64,000 nt of DNA from Chitinophaga pendula. Its GTDB lineage: Bacteria; Bacteroidota; Bacteroidia; Chitinophagales; Chitinophagaceae. Below, in pieces: positions 61,514 to 64,000 of this stretch; within the stretch, counting starts at the first letter, position 1; every line of letters starts with the position of its first letter. The notes under the pieces were generated by a model. It was not told the origin of the DNA, did no database searches, and worked only from the letters and a program-made list of their open reading frames with translations. A program made the translations under genes and the position numbers. The stretch is taken from positions 7,055,501-7,119,500 of the forward strand of contig NZ_CP077769.1 of the NCBI RefSeq assembly GCF_020386615.1. Reading direction: 5' to 3'.

Positions 61514-62499
61514 ACGAAAGGATTTAAGGTGAGTGAAAACAGGTATATTGAATAGATATAACAGCGACCTATAATCAATACGCAAAAAAGCCTACAAATA
61601 TTATGGAGTAATAGGACAGAAAAAGAAGAGGTTTCTACCAGTTTTCCGGTACTGACCGCAAACCTGCACATCAAAAAATAGTTATAATCAGGGATTGTAC
61701 ATCCTCCCAATTGGGAATAAATTTGCCTATATCCTTTATGAAAAGGAAACAGCTAAACAAACTAGAGTAACGAACATATAGGTTCAACCGCATTCGTAGC
61801 AAGCCAGTATGTTAACTCGGAAAACACCTGTTGTATGCGTAACTAAGACCAGTAGCAGCCAGTATTCCATCGTGTAAAAGAGAACACCGCCCTGTATCAT
61901 CATTTACACCCGGAAAATAACAACAGCAAACGAACAATAGGAAAAACGTGGTGGGGACCACAAAAGGCAACAATACAGAAGTATAATGAGCTAGGATCTA
62001 CCAAGAGGACTAATGAAAAGTCCTGTTTATCCCTGTATAACTATCTGGACAATAAGATGATATACAGGCTGTAACCCGGTTTTTTAAACAACTATACATA
62101 TGCCGGTGGCAGAAGGAATTCACCATTGCCATCATAAAATACTGTGGGGCCGGCTAATGGTCTGCTTGATGTATAACAGGCGATCACCAGGTCGTGAAAA
62201 CGGCCAGTGTAATACCGCTTGGCGGAGTGGCATTACATACGGCGGTAGTCTGATAGGTACCATGTAATCAGGCTTTTGCCGGTTCCCACTTTTATCTGGA
62301 ATAAATACAGCACAAGATATTCTTTGGGGCGATACTAGATAGACAGGATTACACACATGATCTTTGGATGTCCGAAGACAAAGCGAATAGATATTCCGGT
62401 GATGATATCAAGGTTGAGCAGAACCATAATCATTGGCCGGCTCTTATTATCTCTCACAGATGATAAGGTTGATTCCCCCCTCCCTCCGTCGAATAAGTC
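61514..62499. other. Long stretch without a convincing gene
   Basis: About 990 nt. Short open frames exist on both strands (for example 62132-62356 minus) but none has recognisable motifs or a believable start. Its base composition is more AT-rich than the flanking genes. The left part presumably holds the promoter of the peptidase gene at 60683-61513. I see no tRNA, clear repeat, transposase remnant or intrinsic terminator. It may be decayed coding DNA. Confidence 0.5.
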
Positions 62500-63123
62500 C
62501 TACAGGAGATTATACTCCCCTGCAAGTTTGATCACAGAGGTCATACTGTTTACCTTGAACTTTTCCATCAGGTTCTTCCGGTGGCTCTCCACCGTATGAC
62601 TACTGATGAACAATTTCTCGGCAATCTGTGCCGTCGTATACCCCTTACCCACCAATTGCAATATCTCTTTCTCCCGCCTGGTAATACGCGGTACCTCCGG
62701 TAACGCAGAATCTTCCGTTTTTTCCAGTACCTCCCGGGTCTTGCTACACAGGTATAAATGACCATCGCATACCTGTTGGATCGCATCAATGATCTCATGA
62801 CTCACCGCATTCTTTAACACATACCCATTCACACCACTTTGCAACATACTCTTGATCACCGGCTGTTCATTATGCACGCTCAATGCAATAATATAAAGCT
62901 CCTTGTTCCTCTTCCGGATCTGCTTACAAAGATCCAACCCGTTCATATCCGGCAGATTGATATCCAACAATAGTACATCCGGTTGTAAAGTCTCCAGCGC
63001 TTTCAACGTATTGGCGCCGTTGTCATAATCGCCCGTTACCGTAATGTTGGCGGTAGTGTTCAGAAGATTACGCAAACCTTCTCGTACAATAGGATGGTCA
63101 TCAGTAATTATAACCTGGATCAT
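62500..63123 (-). CDS. LuxR/NarL-type response regulator
   Basis: 207 residues. The receiver domain (about 1-120) has the acidic pair in ITDDHP, the phospho-acceptor Asp in LLLDINLPDMNG and the conserved Lys in GYVLKNAV. The C-terminal LuxR helix-turn-helix domain is at about 145-205 (ITRREKEILQLVGKGYTTAQIAEKLFISSHTVESHRKNL). No sensor kinase is in the window, so it is an orphan. It lies 80 nt after the phosphatase-like gene on the same strand and beside a roughly 1-kb region that may hold its downstream target or nothing. Confidence 0.93.
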   Translation of the reverse strand: MIQVIITDDHPIVREGLRNLLNTTANITVTGDYDNGANTLKALETLQPDVLLLDINLPDMNGLDLCKQIRKRNKELYIIALSVHNEQPVIKSMLQSGVNGYVLKNAVSHEIIDAIQQVCDGHLYLCSKTREVLEKTEDSALPEVPRITRREKEILQLVGKGYTTAQIAEKLFISSHTVESHRKNLMEKFKVNSMTSVIKLAGEYNLL

Positions 63124-63203
63124 AGTAGTGGTTTTGTGCCTGAGGCCAGATAATAGGGCGCCTGCAGGTTAAATATTAAATATCCGCATAGCTGGGTTAA
63201 CTG

Positions 63204-63944
63204 TTACGCAGATGGGCCGGGCGTCTCTTCCGGATATAAGGATGGTACAGGATCACTTTGCCAGAGCATACCACTGTCCACATCCATCGCACTGATCCGC
63301 CCGTCATATCCCGCACCCGTATCTATATTCCAGACATTACAGGCTTTCATCGGTACCGCCTCGCCGTATTGAAGGGTAGGGGTGTGGCCAATATAGATCT
63401 CCTTATAGCGCTTTAGCCGCCGGGGATATAAAATAGGCGTCTTCAATACCCGCTTATGCAACGTCATCGCCGATTGCCACAGGCTCCGGTCCCAGTAAAG
63501 AGCCGCTACATTAGGCTCCTCCTCAGGGCCTTTCTTCGCCGTAAAACCACCGTGCACAAAAAGCCGCTCACCTTGCCCTTCGTAATAATTGAACATCCGG
63601 GCAAAAAAAGCAGTATGCGTCTCCAAACGGGAAGCCGGAATAGCCATATAACTTTCCAACGTCGAATGTCCTCCTTGCAATAGCCAAGCAGCAGAAGGCT
63701 GCGCCGTCTCCAACCACCCCTGACACCAGGCATCGTGGTTACCCCGGATAAAAGTACAGGCATAACGCTCTTCCAATGCTAATAAGTACTCAATCACCTG
63801 CGCCGAATCCGGCCACCGATCCACATAGTCTCCCAGGAAGATCAAATGATCACCCGGTTGAAGAGAAATGCGGGAAAGCAACTGTTCCAATGCGCGCAAT
63901 GCTCCGTGTATGTCCCCTATTACAATGGTGCGGTTCGGTCCCAT
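63204..63944 (-). CDS. Protein-phosphatase-like metallophosphoesterase (PrpE/ApaH type)
   Basis: 246 residues from the ATG at 63944 (MGPNRTI); the in-frame TTG twelve bases upstream is less likely. Motifs of the PPP superfamily are GDIHGALRAL, GDYVDRWPDS and RGNHDAWC, with later metal-binding histidines in FVHGGF and YIGHTPTL. This matches small bacterial PPP enzymes that remove phosphate from Ser/Thr residues or cleave diadenosine tetraphosphate. Substrate choice is not decidable here. It may be co-transcribed with the response regulator. Confidence 0.9.
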   Translation of the reverse strand: MGPNRTIVIGDIHGALRALEQLLSRISLQPGDHLIFLGDYVDRWPDSAQVIEYLLALEERYACTFIRGNHDAWCQGWLETAQPSAAWLLQGGHSTLESYMAIPASRLETHTAFFARMFNYYEGQGERLFVHGGFTAKKGPEEEPNVAALYWDRSLWQSAMTLHKRVLKTPILYPRRLKRYKEIYIGHTPTLQYGEAVPMKACNVWNIDTGAGYDGRISAMDVDSGMLWQSDPVPSLYPEETPGPSA

Positions 63945-64000
63945 AACAGGCACCAATATTACGCAAACCGCTTTATATATAGTTCAAAATTATCCGTATA

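Noticed and set aside
62132..62356. 74-codon minus-strand open frame in the gene-poor region
   Set aside because: No motif, no convincing start signal and unusual composition for a protein; not enough support.

Overview
The window looks like a chromosomal segment of a Bacteroidota bacterium, most likely from the Chitinophaga group. The evidence is Bacteroidetes-type promoters (a -33 TTG or TTTG, about 20 nt, then TAnnTTTG), SusC/Oar-type TonB-dependent receptors that begin with a carboxypeptidase-regulatory-like domain, lipoproteins, metzincin-like HEIGH peptidases, and an ECF sigma cassette of the kind common in this phylum. The genus is inferred from overall gene character only. I see no insertion sequence, prophage or CRISPR array.

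Layout. 1-7939 is the cell-shape and elongasome cluster: mreB (5' end outside the window), mreC, mreD, mrdA, rodA and a second complete mrdA paralogue. 7963-9990 holds a metallo-beta-lactamase-fold hydrolase, an AraC-type regulator and a SnoaL/NTF2-like protein. 10255-12037 is an ECF sigma factor with a membrane-anchored partner and a periplasmic Spy-like protein. 12140-15107 (minus strand) holds rmlA, galE and a lone C-terminal half of transketolase. 15287-26789 is a phosphate-related region: a PiT transporter and DUF47 operon on the minus strand, then on the plus strand a metallophosphoesterase resembling PlcP, a small unknown protein, a TonB receptor with a surface lipoprotein, and an Oar-like TonB receptor. 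All five plus-strand transcription units have the same unusual promoter: tandem 11-bp TTAAC-type repeats ending exactly 4 nt before a TAnnTTTG-like -7 box. I interpret these as Pho boxes.

26924-32019 holds a YHS-domain lipoprotein, a small membrane protein, an M13 peptidase, a membrane protein, a truncated haemoglobin and RarA. 32029-40004 (minus strand) is an alpha-2-macroglobulin and PBP1C operon. 40099-51000 holds a ModF-like ATPase, an ElaA-type acetyltransferase, two envelope proteins of unknown function, UvrA, FabF, a fatty acid desaturase and an M28 peptidase. Two tRNA genes, Ser(GCT) and Pro(TGG), lie at 51140-51313.

From 51462 the content is more accessory: a DUF3626-like protein in AT-richer DNA, two tandem AidA/PixA-like proteins, two HEIGH-type peptidases (54 kb and 61 kb), a HipA-like kinase overlapping a DUF3037 gene, and a lipoprotein. 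These are mixed with zwf, a short UvrA paralogue, a LuxR-type response regulator and a protein-phosphatase-like metallophosphoesterase.

The observation I rate highest is the set of five phase-locked operator/promoter arrays between 17.07 and 23.52 kb. They tie one small unknown gene and two outer-membrane receptor systems to a probable phosphate-starvation response beside the PiT operon.
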